From Streptomyces noursei ATCC 11455 (lineage in GTDB: Bacteria > Actinomycetota > Actinomycetes > Streptomycetales > Streptomycetaceae): a DNA stretch of 64,000 bases. The notes below the pieces were generated by a model. The model was given only the letters and a program-made list of their open reading frames with translations. It had not been told where the DNA came from and ran no database searches. The first letter of the stretch is position 1. Every line of letters begins with the position of its first letter. Both the position numbers and the translations under genes were made by a program. The DNA lies in contig NZ_CP011533.1 of assembly GCF_001704275.1 (NCBI RefSeq), positions 8,928,001-8,992,000 of the forward strand, in the 5' to 3' direction. Shown piece by piece: positions 24,957 through 33,726 of this stretch.

Positions 24957-27465
24957 TCGGGTGCGCCGGCCGCTTGCCGCGCCGGGGACGTCCGGGCGCG
25001 GAGCTCGGCAGGCTGAGCGTCACCGTGAAGGCCGACCCCCTGCTGGAGGTCCGCAGCGACCCGTCCATCGCCTCGGCCAGGTCGCGCGACAGCCGCAGCG
25101 CCAGACTGTCGGCACGGGAACCGGACCGCCCCGCGGCCGCCGCACCCTCGCCACCGGACCCGTCCGCCACCCGGATCGCCACCCGGCCGTCGTGGGTCTC
25201 CGCGGTGACCACGGGCGGCCGGCCCGGCGGGCTGTGGCGCAGTGCGTCGGCCGCCAGAGCGGTCAACGCACGGGTGAGCAGCGCGGCATCGGCGATCACA
25301 TCGGGCAGGTACTCCGGCAGCCGCAGCACGATCGAGTGGCCACCGGGCCCCAGGTCGTCCAGCGCCGCGCCCCACGCCTCGTTCAGATCGACCGGTCGGA
25401 GGTAGAGGTCCAGCGCCCCGGCGTGCAGCCGGCTCAGGTCGTCCAGGTCGGTGACCAGCTGCGCCGCCCGGTGCACGGCCACGCGTGCGGTCTCCAGCAG
25501 CCGCCGCTCGTCCGGGGCCCGCTCCCCGCCGCGCCGCCGCAGCCGCCCCAGCGCGTCCTCGGCGGTGTGCAGCGGCGCGCGCAGATCGCGGCCGGCGGCC
25601 AGCAGAAGGGAGGCTCGGGTGCGTTCGGCGTCGGCGAGCGGATCGCCGACGCCGGCGGGCCCGGCGATCCGGCCCCGGGCATGCGCGAGCCCCAGCTCGG
25701 CGGCGCACGCGTCGAGCAGCCGCCGGTCCTGCGAACTCAGCCCCGGCCCACGGGCGGCCAGCGTCAGGAGGTCGTCCACCGGGCTCTCCACCTCCGCCTC
25801 GTACGGCCGCTCCGGCGGGTGGTCGCCGGCGCTGGCGACCACGTACCAGCGCGGCACCGGCGACGCCCGGGGGTCCCGTTCGAGCAGGCTCACCGCACTC
25901 AGCCCGAAGTTCTCCCGGATCATCTCCACCAGCGCCGGCAGGTCCTGGCCGCGCAACGCGCCCGCGGCCAGGCGGCTCAGCGTCCGGGCCTCCGCGATCG
26001 CCCGCGCGGCCTGCCGGGTGTGCCGGGCCGCCGACCCCGCCGCGGTCCCCACCAGCACGGCCGTGACGACGAACACGACCAGCGCGACGATCTCCTCGGG
26101 ACGTTCGATGTCGAAGGAGTGCACCGGGGCGATGAAGGAGTAGTCGGCGAGCAGCGCCGCGGCGACCGCGGCCAGCAGCGCCGGCACGACCCCGCCCACC
26201 AACGCCACCACCACGATCACCAGCAGATAGAGCACCAGGGCGCCGGCCAGGCCCATCGGGCCCCGCACCACGGTGAGCAGCAGCGTCAACAGGGGCAGCA
26301 GGACCACCGCGCCGGCCGCGGCGGCGCCGAGACGCCGCGGACCCATGCCGTTGCCCGGACGCGGCAGCCGCAGCGCGGCGGACGGCGCTGCCTCCTCGTG
26401 CGTGACGATGTGCACGTCGATGGGGCCGGACCCCTTGATCGTCCGCTCGCCCACGCCCGCCCGCAGCAGCGACGCCACCCGGCCGTGCCGACTCGCGCCC
26501 AGCACGATCTGGGTGACGTTCTCCGCCTCCGCGAACTGCAACAGCGCCTCGACCACGTCCTCGCCGGTGGTCTGGTGGAAGCTGCCGCCGAGCGATTCCA
26601 GCAGGGTGCGCTGGGCGTCCAGCACCGACGGGTCGACGTGGGTCAGCCCGTCCTCCGGGACCACATGGAGCGCCAGCAACTCCGTGCCCGGCGTGCGGGC
26701 GCTGATCCGCGCGGCCCGCCGGATCAGCGTCCCGCCCTCCGGGCCGCCGTTGAGGGCGACCAGGATGCGCTCCCGGGTCTCCCACGGGGCGACGATCCCG
26801 TGCTCGGCGCGGTACCGCTGGAGCCCCTCCTCCACCCGGTCGGCGAGCCACAGCAGCGCGATCTCCCGCAGCGCGGTGAGGTTGCCGACCCGGAAGTAGT
26901 GGGTGAGGGCGGACTCGATGCGGTCCGCCGGATAGATGTCGCCGTGCACCATCCGCCGGCGCAGCACCTCCGGCGGCAGGTCGACCAGCTCGATCTGGTC
27001 CGCCCGGCGCGCCACCTCGTCGGGCAGGGTCTCCCGCTGCCGCACTCCGGTGATCTGCCGGACCACGTCGTTCAACGACTCCAGGTGCTGCACGTTGAGC
27101 GTGGTGACGACGTCGATGCCGGCGTCCAGGAGCTCCTCCACGTCCTGCCACCGCTTGGCGTTGCGGGTCCCCGGGACGTTGGAGTGGGCGAGTTCGTCGA
27201 CCAGCGCCACCTGCGGGCGGCGGGCCAGCACCGCGTCCAGATCCATCTCGGTGAACCGCGCCCCGCGATGCCACAGCGTGCGCCGGGGGATCGTCTCCAG
27301 CCCCTCGGCCATGGCCGCCGTCGGCCGCCTGCCGTGCGGCTCGACGAAGCCCACCACGACCTCCGTGCCCAGCGCCCGCAGCCGTTGCCCCTCCGCGAGC
27401 ATCGCGTACGTCTTGCCGACCCCGGGGGCGGCCCCGAGGAAGATCCGCAACCGTCCACGTGCCAC
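24952..27465 (-). CDS. KdpD paralogue with degenerate kinase domain (putative pseudokinase)
   Basis: 837 residues from GTG at 27465 (GGGAG site 7 nt upstream). The N-terminal KdpD sensor is intact (Walker A GAAPGVGKTY at 11-20; 'ALVDELAHSNVPGTRNAKRW'), as are the USP-like domain (ending 'IVLGASRHGRVASLLRAGVG') and the membrane segments. The kinase part is eroded. Where KdpD has SHDLRTP this has AAGRDLRAPL (Arg626 at the histidine position). The N-box reads ALAADALRHS, losing its Asn. The DxGxG/F-box and GLGLGL loops are replaced by GSGGEGAAAAGRSG-like sequence. It is thus unlikely to autophosphorylate. It leads the kdp operon, 82 bp before the microprotein/kdpF genes. Confidence 0.88.
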   Translation of the reverse strand: MARGRLRIFLGAAPGVGKTYAMLAEGQRLRALGTEVVVGFVEPHGRRPTAAMAEGLETIPRRTLWHRGARFTEMDLDAVLARRPQVALVDELAHSNVPGTRNAKRWQDVEELLDAGIDVVTTLNVQHLESLNDVVRQITGVRQRETLPDEVARRADQIELVDLPPEVLRRRMVHGDIYPADRIESALTHYFRVGNLTALREIALLWLADRVEEGLQRYRAEHGIVAPWETRERILVALNGGPEGGTLIRRAARISARTPGTELLALHVVPEDGLTHVDPSVLDAQRTLLESLGGSFHQTTGEDVVEALLQFAEAENVTQIVLGASRHGRVASLLRAGVGERTIKGSGPIDVHIVTHEEAAPSAALRLPRPGNGMGPRRLGAAAAGAVVLLPLLTLLLTVVRGPMGLAGALVLYLLVIVVVALVGGVVPALLAAVAAALLADYSFIAPVHSFDIERPEEIVALVVFVVTAVLVGTAAGSAARHTRQAARAIAEARTLSRLAAGALRGQDLPALVEMIRENFGLSAVSLLERDPRASPVPRWYVVASAGDHPPERPYEAEVESPVDDLLTLAARGPGLSSQDRRLLDACAAELGLAHARGRIAGPAGVGDPLADAERTRASLLLAAGRDLRAPLHTAEDALGRLRRRGGERAPDERRLLETARVAVHRAAQLVTDLDDLSRLHAGALDLYLRPVDLNEAWGAALDDLGPGGHSIVLRLPEYLPDVIADAALLTRALTALAADALRHSPPGRPPVVTAETHDGRVAIRVADGSGGEGAAAAGRSGSRADSLALRLSRDLAEAMDGSLRTSSRGSAFTVTLSLPSSAPGRPRRGKRPAHPT

Positions 27466-27608
27466 CGGCGGACTCCCAGCTCACCCCCCTGCCTCATGTG
27501 TCCTTCCATGGTGCGCCCGCGGTCCGGTCAAGGGCGGGACCGCGGCCCCGGGCGCGCCCTCGGCCGGCGGCTGGGGGTGGGCGGAACGAGCCGCCCACCC
27601 CCGTGGTG

Positions 27609-28825
27609 TCAGGCCGTCACCGGGCGCGCCGCCGGGCCGCCCGCGGCGGTCCGGCCGGTGTGGTGCAGGCCGTAGAGCGCCGCACCGCACGCCAGGCCCA
27701 GCACCGTCAGGGCGAGCCACGGCAGCGCCGACAGGCCCGCCGCCCGAGCGGCGTCGAGCGCCGCCCCGGTCAGCAGATTGCCCACGGTGATGCCCACGCC
27801 GCACAGGGTGTTGTAGAGCCCGTAGTGCGTGGCGACGAGACGGTTGCCGGACAGCCGGACGATGGTGTCCATCTCGAACGGATAGGTGATCATCGTGCCC
27901 AGCGCGAGCAGCAGCGCGGCCAACACCGGCGGCCCGGCGGCCAGCGCCCAGCGCCCGATCCCCGCGCCCGGCACGGGCACCGCACTCGCCGCCAACAGCG
28001 GTACGAAGGCGACGCCCATCACCGTCAGACCGCAGGCCAGTGCCTGCCCCTGGGCCAGGCGGGCCCGGCACCAGGCGGTGACCTCGGTCTGGCCGAAGAT
28101 CGTGCCCAGCCCGGACGCGGCGAAGAGCAGCGCGACCGCCATCGTGCCGAACTCCCCGTTCCCGCCCAGCCGTCGGACCTCCAGCGGCAGTGCCAGATAC
28201 ACCTGGAACGACAGCACATAGGAGCCGATCATGGCGCCGGAGAACAGCACGAACGGACGGTTGGCCAGCACCCCGCGCCACTGGCGCAGCACGCCCTCGC
28301 GGCCCTCGGACGCCCACCTGCCCGCGTCGCCACGGCGGGCGGGCAGGGCACGGATCTGCACCGCGCTCAGCAGCGCGAAGACCGCGGCCGACACCAGGCA
28401 GGTCACCTTGAAGTCCAGGCCGGTGAGGACCATGCCGACGAGCGGACCGAGCAGGATGCCGGCCTGGTAGAAGACGTTGAACAGGGCGAACGCCTCCACC
28501 CTGCGGTCACCCGCGTCGGCAGGGAGTCCACCAGCCCGAGCGCCGCGAACCCGACGGTGCGCAGCAGGCAGCCGGCGACGATCAGCGGCTTGTAGCCCAG
28601 CCGGTCGGCGAGCGTCCCACCCAGCAGGAACATCCCCTGCTGACTGAAGTTGCGGACGCCCAACACCAGTCCGACCGTCCACCCGGCCAGTCCGAGCGTC
28701 CCCGACAGATGCTGTGCCAGATACGGCATCAGCATGTAGAAGCCGAGGTTGATGGTGAACTGGTTGAGCAGCAGCAACCGCACGCTCCGGTCGTAGGAGC
28801 GAGCCTGGCGGAGCACCTCCTTCAC
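27609..28825 (-). pseudogene. MFS transporter with internal deletion and frameshift
   Basis: GTG at 28825 overlaps the upstream stop by GTGA. The first part encodes transmembrane helices 1-3, including motif A 'GGTLADRLGYKPLIVAGCLL', and ends 'GFAALGLVDSLP'. At about 28513-28523 the reading frame changes. The other frame then continues 'DAGDRRVEAFALFNVFYQAG' through the rest of a normal MFS protein to 27609. Helix 4 (about 25-30 residues, from memory of the family) is missing at the joint, so this is a deletion of non-multiple-of-three size rather than a single-base slip. As read, the product would be truncated. It sits downstream of a PLP synthase gene, probably once its exporter. Confidence 0.8.
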
Positions 28826-29910
28826 CGGTCCGTACCGCCCTTGGGCGCGGACTCCGTGCCGGCCCGGAGCGACAGCGGATCCACCACGGTCGTGCAGCGG
28901 GTCCAGCGGGTGACCTCCTTCTCGTCCGGCCGGCCGATCACCTCCGGTGCGGCGGCCGGCGGAGCGTCCAACAGGCCGTGCTCCGCGCAGTATCGGTCGT
29001 CGTAGATCGTTTCGAGATAGCGCTGGGGGCCGTCCGGGAAGACCGCGACGATGCGGGTGCCCGGGCCGCTGGTGCGGGCCAGCCAACCCGCCGTGAGCGC
29101 GACCGCGCCCACGCTCCACCCGCCGGTGGCGTAGTGCGAGGCGGCCAGGCGCCGGCAGGTCCACACGGCCTCGGCCGGCGCCACCCAGTGGACCTCGTCG
29201 AAGCGGTCGTAGGCGACGTTGCGGGGGAAGATGCTCGACCCCAGACCGCGCATCAGCCGCGGGCGGGCCGGCTGGCCGAAGATCGTCGAACCGACGGTGT
29301 CGACACCGACCACCCGCAGCGCCGGATAGAGACTGCACAGCACCCCGGAGAGGCCGGCGGAGTGGCCGCCGGTGCCGACGCTGCACACCAGGACGTCGAT
29401 GTGGCCGAGTCCGGAGGCGAGTTCCAGGGCGAGCGGGGTGTAGGCGGCGACGTTGTCGGGGTTGTGGTACTGGTCGGGGCACCAGGCACCGGTGTGTTCG
29501 GCGAGCAGGGCACGGACCCGGTCGCGGCGGGCCTGCTGCCAGCCGCCGGTCGGATGGGGCTCGGTGGCGATGTCCACCCGGGCCCCGTGCGCCGTCAACA
29601 GCCGTGCCATCGACGGCTCCAGACCGGGGTCGGTGACCAGGGTGACGGGATGGCCGTGCACCATGCCGGCTAGGGCGAGCCCCAGGCCGAGCGTGCCGCT
29701 GGTGGACTCGATGATCCGGCCGCCGGGGCGCAGATCGCCGCGTGCCCTGGCCCGTTCCACCATGTGCAGGGCCGGCCGGTCCTTGATGCCGCCGGGGTTG
29801 AATCCCTCCAGCTTGGCCCAGAAGCCGGTGTCGGGCGGGCAGAGCGGTTCGGAGACGTGCAGCAGGGGGGTGTTGCCGACCAGTCCGGGGAGGGACGGGC
29901 GGGCGAGGGG
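28822..29910 (-). pseudogene. PLP-dependent cysteine synthase-family enzyme, 5'-truncated
   Basis: The minus frame contains '[14 protein letters not shown]' at its N-terminus, the PLP lysine in '[16 protein letters not shown]', the phosphate-binding '[17 protein letters not shown]', and '[20 protein letters not shown]', all typical of the cysteine synthase/SbnA-like fold. No ATG, GTG or TTG was found in frame before LVGNTP. The nearest internal start (29763) would drop the PLP lysine. Upstream, the frame runs into antisense of an AraC fragment. The original 5' end seems to have been deleted. It ends GTGA-overlapped with the MFS gene. A CTG start cannot be excluded. Confidence 0.7.
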
Positions 29911-29918
29911 AACGTGGG

Positions 29919-30098
29919 TACCTGATGGCCCGCCGGGTCGAGCTGGCCCGCAGGCTCCTGCTGGACGGTCGGACGCCGACCGCGGTGGCGGCCGAGATCG
30001 GCTTCTACGACCAGTCCCATCTGACCCGGCACTTCAAGCGGATCCTGGGCGTCACCCCGGGGCGCTACGCCCGAGCCGTCCCCACCCGCCGGCGCTGA
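29919..30098 (+). pseudogene. AraC-family regulator, C-terminal HTH fragment
   Basis: Plus-strand codons from about 29919 read [20 protein letters not shown], then '[20 protein letters not shown]' and 'RILGVTPGRYARA', ending at TGA 30096-30098. This is the second HTH of the AraC signature. The effector domain and first HTH are absent. An ATG at 29925 exists but has no ribosome site. The fragment abuts the truncated PLP gene head-to-head, as if one deletion had removed the 5' ends of two divergent genes. Confidence 0.75.
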
Positions 30099-30221
30099 CC
30101 GGGGGCCGCGTACGGCCCCCGCACGGCACCGCCCACCGCCCCCGCCGCGACCGGCAGGGCCGCGGGCACCCGGTGGGCCGGCAACTCGACCTCGCCTTCG
30201 GCTTGTTGAACGGTGCCTCCC

Positions 30222-31154
30222 TCACGCCGTGGGCGGTGTGACTGCCGGGATCGGGGCGAGCCGGTAGGCGTCCTTGTCGGCGATCACGCGGCCCGCGGTG
30301 GGCGGGGGAAAGTGGGTCCCCAGGAGCGTCGTTTCGCTGCCGGCCAGTGAGGAGAGCAGCGCGCGGCGGGTGACCCGGGCCTGTTCGGGGTTGATGTCGA
30401 CGCAGCTGCCGAGAGCGGGGTGGGCGAACTGGACGGGGTGGTGCAGGCAGTCGCCGGTGATCAGCGCCGAGGCGCCGTGGCTGCTGATCCCGACCGCGAC
30501 ATGGCCGGGGGTGTGCCCCGGCGTGGGGACCAGGCGCAGACCGGCGGCGATGTCGGTGCCCTGGGGCGGAACGTCCACGAGGTCGAGCAGTCCGGCGTCC
30601 TCGACGGGGTGCACCGAGTCGCGGAACATCTGCCGACGCGGCTCGTCCATGGCGTACCCGGCCCAGAACTCCCGCTCGGCGCGGGAGACGACATAGCGGG
30701 CGTTGGGGAAGGTGGGGACCCAAGCGCCGTCCTGCGACCGGGTGTTCCAGCCGACGTGGTCGGCGTGGAGATGGGTGAGGACGACCAGGTCGACGAGGTC
30801 CGGGGCGAATCCCGCGGCCGTGAGGCGCTGGAGGTAGTCGGTGTGCAGGTCGTGCCAGGCGGGGTTCGCCCGGGGCTTTCCGTTGCCGATCCCGGTGTCG
30901 ACCAGAACCCGCAGGCCGCCGAGGGTGAACGCGAAACTGTGGCTGGCGAGCCGCAGCACGCCGTTCTGATCCGCGAAGTCGGGCTGCAGCCAGTCATGTT
31001 GCGCGACCACCTGCGGGGTTGCTTCGGGCAGCAGCCAGGGCCCGGTCTCCGGCGGCAGGCCGACCTCGTCGATGCGGTGGATGGTCAGGTCGCCCACGGT
31101 CCAGGCGGGGACGGCGGGAGGGTTGGTCGCCTCGGTGGGCGGGGTGGTGAGCAT
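30222..31154 (-). CDS. MBL-fold metallo-hydrolase
   Basis: 310 residues from ATG at 31154 with AGGAGGAAA 6 nt upstream. The metallo-beta-lactamase signature is 'VVLTHLHADHVGWNTRSQDG', followed by metal ligands in 'PTPGHTPGHVAVGISSHGAS', 'ALITGDCLHHPVQF' and a late 'LLGTHFPPPTAGRV'. This is the lactonase/N-acyl hydrolase-like MBL branch and is probably cytoplasmic. It is divergent from the AtzG/AtzE-like amidase operon and shares its TetR-type operators at 31210-31276, so it probably acts in the same degradation route. Confidence 0.9.
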   Translation of the reverse strand: MLTTPPTEATNPPAVPAWTVGDLTIHRIDEVGLPPETGPWLLPEATPQVVAQHDWLQPDFADQNGVLRLASHSFAFTLGGLRVLVDTGIGNGKPRANPAWHDLHTDYLQRLTAAGFAPDLVDLVVLTHLHADHVGWNTRSQDGAWVPTFPNARYVVSRAEREFWAGYAMDEPRRQMFRDSVHPVEDAGLLDLVDVPPQGTDIAAGLRLVPTPGHTPGHVAVGISSHGASALITGDCLHHPVQFAHPALGSCVDINPEQARVTRRALLSSLAGSETTLLGTHFPPPTAGRVIADKDAYRLAPIPAVTPPTA

Positions 31155-31209
31155 CGTCGTTTCCTCCTGCGCGCGGCGGGGTGGACTGGTGGGGAGAGGT
31201 GGAGCCGTA

Positions 31210-31276
31210 AAAGCAATCTGTTTGCGTTAACGAGACCATAGGGTCTATCTTGCCGCTAACGCAAACAGTTCGCGTT
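31210..31276. promoter_or_regulatory. two TetR-type operators and a promoter in the MBL/amidase divergent region
   Basis: Site 1 (31210-31228) and site 2 (31258-31276) fit a 19-bp dyad AACGCAAAC-N-GTTTGCGTT: site 2 matches its mirror at 8 of 9 positions. CTGTTTGCGTTA (31218-31229) and TAACGCAAACAG (31257-31268) are perfect inverted 12-mers. TTGCGT (31222) and TATCTT (31246) with an 18-bp spacer form a plausible plus-strand promoter overlapped by the sites. A third copy precedes the TetR gene at 33058. Confidence 0.75.
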
Positions 31277-31440
31277 TAAGGAATCGGCGTGTCGGAGCTC
31301 CGGCGGCTGTGGGTCACCGGTGTCGCGGTCCGATGCACTGCACGCACCGGACCGCACTGACCGCACTGCGCTGATCCGATCACCTCCGGCCCGTTACGGC
31401 CAGCTCTGACGCGCCCCGACCAGACCAGGAGACGACGCCC

Positions 31441-31656
31441 ATGTCCCATCCCCTCCCCGACCTCGCGCCCCCGGAAGCCGCCCGTTGGGCCGCGCATGCC
31501 GGACTGTCGCTGCCCGCCGACCGCCACGCCGCGGTGGCCGCCACCGCCCAGCACATCCACGCCGTCGTCTCGGTACTACGGGAACTGGATTTCGCCGACA
31601 CCCCGCCCGCCGCCTCCTACCGCACGGGGGAGGCGAAGTCCGATGCAGCCGTATGA
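31441..31656 (+). CDS. AtzG-like small amidase partner (DUF4089)
   Basis: 71 residues from ATG at 31441 with AGGAG 9 nt upstream. The helical pattern 'PPEAARWAAHAGLSLPADRH', 'ATAQHIHAVVSVLRELDF' is that of AtzG/DUF4089 proteins, the GatC-like partner that stabilises the AtzE amidase in cyanuric acid degradation. The next gene is an amidase overlapping this one by 14 bp, exactly the AtzG-AtzE arrangement. Confidence 0.8.
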   Translation: MSHPLPDLAPPEAARWAAHAGLSLPADRHAAVAATAQHIHAVVSVLRELDFADTPPAASYRTGEAKSDAAV

Positions 31657-33034
31657 GCTGTCCGTCACCGACGCGGCCGAGGCGATCCGCGCCCGACGAC
31701 TGTCGCCCGTCGAGCTGGTGGACTCGGTGCTCGACCGCATCGAACAGGTCGAACCGCACCTGCACGCCTATGTGTCGGTGACCGCCGAGCAGGCCCGCAG
31801 ATCCGCGCGCGCGGCCGAGCGGGAAGCCGCCGACGGCAGCTTCCGCGGGCCGCTGCACGGAATACCGATGGGGCTGAAGGACCTGATCGACGCCGCCGGC
31901 ACCGCGACCACGGCCAGCTCACGGGTCCGGTCCGGCCACCGCGCGGAGGCCGACAGCACGGTAGCCGCGCGCCTGGCGGCGGCCGGCGCGGTGCTGGTCG
32001 GCAAGACCCACACCCATGAGTTCGCCTACGGCCTGATCACTCCGCAGACACACAACGCCAGGGACCGGGACCGGGTCGCCGGCGGGTCCAGCGGCGGATC
32101 GGCCGTCGCCGTGGCCGCCGGCGCCGCCGGCTTCGCCCTGGGCACCGACACCGGGGGATCGATCCGGGTACCCGCCGCACTCAACGGGGTCGTCGGCCTG
32201 AAGCCGACGTACGGCCTCGTCCCCCGGCACGGCGTCACCGCACTGTCCTGGTCGCTGGACCACGTCGGCCCCCTCACCCGCACCGTCGAGGACGCGGCGC
32301 TGGTCCTGCCCGCCCTGGCCGGTCACGATCCGCGCGACCCCGCCTCGCTGGTGACCTATCCCGCCGACCAACCGCTGCCCCACGGCACCGATCTCACCGG
32401 GGTGCGCGTCGGAGTCCCCCGCAACTACTACTTCGACCAGGTCACGGCGGACGTCGAGACCGCGGTCCGGCGCGCCATCGACCGACTGGAAGACCTCGGC
32501 GCACGGCTCGTCGAGGTCGAGATCCCGATGACGCGCTACATCCGGGCAACCCAATGGGGACTGATGGTTCCCGAGGCCACCGCATACCACGAGCGGACCT
32601 TGCGCACGGTCCCCGAGCGCTACACGGAGGACGTCCGTCTGCTTCTCGAAGCCGGCGAACTGCTGCCCGCCGGGGACTACCTGCGCGCCCAACGCGCGCG
32701 GACGCTGATGCGGCAGGCGTGGACGGGCCTGTTCGACGAGGTCGATGTGATCGCCGCGCCCACCGTGCCGACCGTCGCCGTTCCGGCCGGCCAGGAAACG
32801 ATCACCTGGCCCGACGGCACCGTGGAGAGCGTCTCCGACGCCTATGTGCGCCTCTCCGCGCCCGCCAACCTCACCGGAGTGCCGTCGCTGTCCGTACCGG
32901 TGGGCCACGACCGGGCGGGCCTGCCGATCGGCATGCAGGTGCTCGGGCCGCCCCTCGGGGAGTTCGAGCTGCTGCGGGTGGGGCACGCCTACGAGCAGTC
33001 CGAGCCCGCCCGTGCCCTCGCACTGGTGGTCTGA
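31643..33034 (+). CDS. amidase of the AtzE/GatA signature family
   Basis: 463 residues from ATG at 31643, inside the end of the AtzG-like gene, with GGGGGAGG upstream. The Ser-cisSer-Lys triad is complete: Lys79 in GIPMGLKDLID, Ser149/150 in GGSSGGSAVAV, and nucleophile Ser173 in GTDTGGSIRVP. AtzE hydrolyses 1-carboxybiuret. This homologue may act on that or another amide. It is co-transcribed with the AtzG-like gene, followed by a TetR gene, and divergent from an MBL hydrolase. Three matching operators link the set. Confidence 0.9.
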   Translation: MQPYELSVTDAAEAIRARRLSPVELVDSVLDRIEQVEPHLHAYVSVTAEQARRSARAAEREAADGSFRGPLHGIPMGLKDLIDAAGTATTASSRVRSGHRAEADSTVAARLAAAGAVLVGKTHTHEFAYGLITPQTHNARDRDRVAGGSSGGSAVAVAAGAAGFALGTDTGGSIRVPAALNGVVGLKPTYGLVPRHGVTALSWSLDHVGPLTRTVEDAALVLPALAGHDPRDPASLVTYPADQPLPHGTDLTGVRVGVPRNYYFDQVTADVETAVRRAIDRLEDLGARLVEVEIPMTRYIRATQWGLMVPEATAYHERTLRTVPERYTEDVRLLLEAGELLPAGDYLRAQRARTLMRQAWTGLFDEVDVIAAPTVPTVAVPAGQETITWPDGTVESVSDAYVRLSAPANLTGVPSLSVPVGHDRAGLPIGMQVLGPPLGEFELLRVGHAYEQSEPARALALVV

Positions 33035-33057
33035 GGCGGGTACGGGCCATCGGGCTA

Positions 33058-33076
33058 GAAGCAACCGCTTTGCGTT
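33058..33076 (+). promoter_or_regulatory. third TetR operator copy upstream of the TetR gene
   Basis: GAAGCAACC-G-CTTTGCGTT matches the right arm of the 31210/31258 operators at 8 of 9 positions and the left arm at 6 of 9. It lies 19 bp before the TetR start at 33095, consistent with autoregulation. Confidence 0.65.
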
Positions 33077-33094
33077 AAGGATTAGGGTGGTGAC

Positions 33095-33658
33095 ATGAGT
33101 CCCCGACCGATGGCGCGCCCCGGCGGGCGCAGTGCCCGCGTGCAGGAAGCGGTCCACACCGCCGTGCGCGAGCTGGAGTCCGAGGTGGGCCGCGACGCGT
33201 TGACGGTGCCGCTGGTCGCCGCGCGGGCCGGAGTGACCCCGTCGACGATCTACCGCCGCTGGGGCGATCTGCGGGAGTTGCTTTCCGACGTGGCAGTCGA
33301 GCGCCTGCGCCCGGAGGCGCCGCCGGAGAACCACGGCGGCCTGGCCTGCGATCTGACGGTCTGGGCCGAGCACTTCCTCGACGAGATGGCGTCGCCGTCC
33401 GGCCGTGCGTACATCCGCGACGCACTGCTCGGCGACCCGGACGGCAGCAACGCCGGCCAGTGCTCGGCCTACGCGGCCGACCAGGTCGAGGTCATCCTCG
33501 CCCGGGCCGCCGCGCGCGGCGAACGCGCACCCGAAGCCGAGACGGTCATCGACCACGTGGTGGCCCCCATGATGTACCGCATCCTCTTCCGCCCCGGCGG
33601 ATTGGACGCGGCATACGCCCGCCACCTGGTGTCCGGGGTCCTCGACACGACGGGGTAG
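33095..33658 (+). CDS. TetR family regulator of the amidase/MBL genes
   Basis: 187 residues from ATG at 33095 (AGGGTGG site). HTH: 'TVPLVAARAGVTPSTIYRRWG', the TetR recognition helix. A TetR_C-type domain follows ('WAEHFLDEMASPSGRAYIRD', 'IDHVVAPMMYRILFRPGGLD'). Operators sharing TTTGCGTT occur before this gene and between the MBL and AtzG-like genes, so it probably represses all three units until a substrate-like ligand binds. Confidence 0.88.
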   Translation: MSPRPMARPGGRSARVQEAVHTAVRELESEVGRDALTVPLVAARAGVTPSTIYRRWGDLRELLSDVAVERLRPEAPPENHGGLACDLTVWAEHFLDEMASPSGRAYIRDALLGDPDGSNAGQCSAYAADQVEVILARAAARGERAPEAETVIDHVVAPMMYRILFRPGGLDAAYARHLVSGVLDTTG

Positions 33659-33726
33659 CGACAGCACCGCGGCCGCTCCTCGTCCACGCCTGGGCGGCGA
33701 GCGAGGAGCGGCCGTGTGCGGCCCGG

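Noticed and set aside
29453..30241. 262-codon plus-strand frame overlapping the PLP/AraC joint
   Set aside because: It is out of frame with the AraC HTH and antisense to the PLP enzyme, with Arg/Pro-rich shadow composition.
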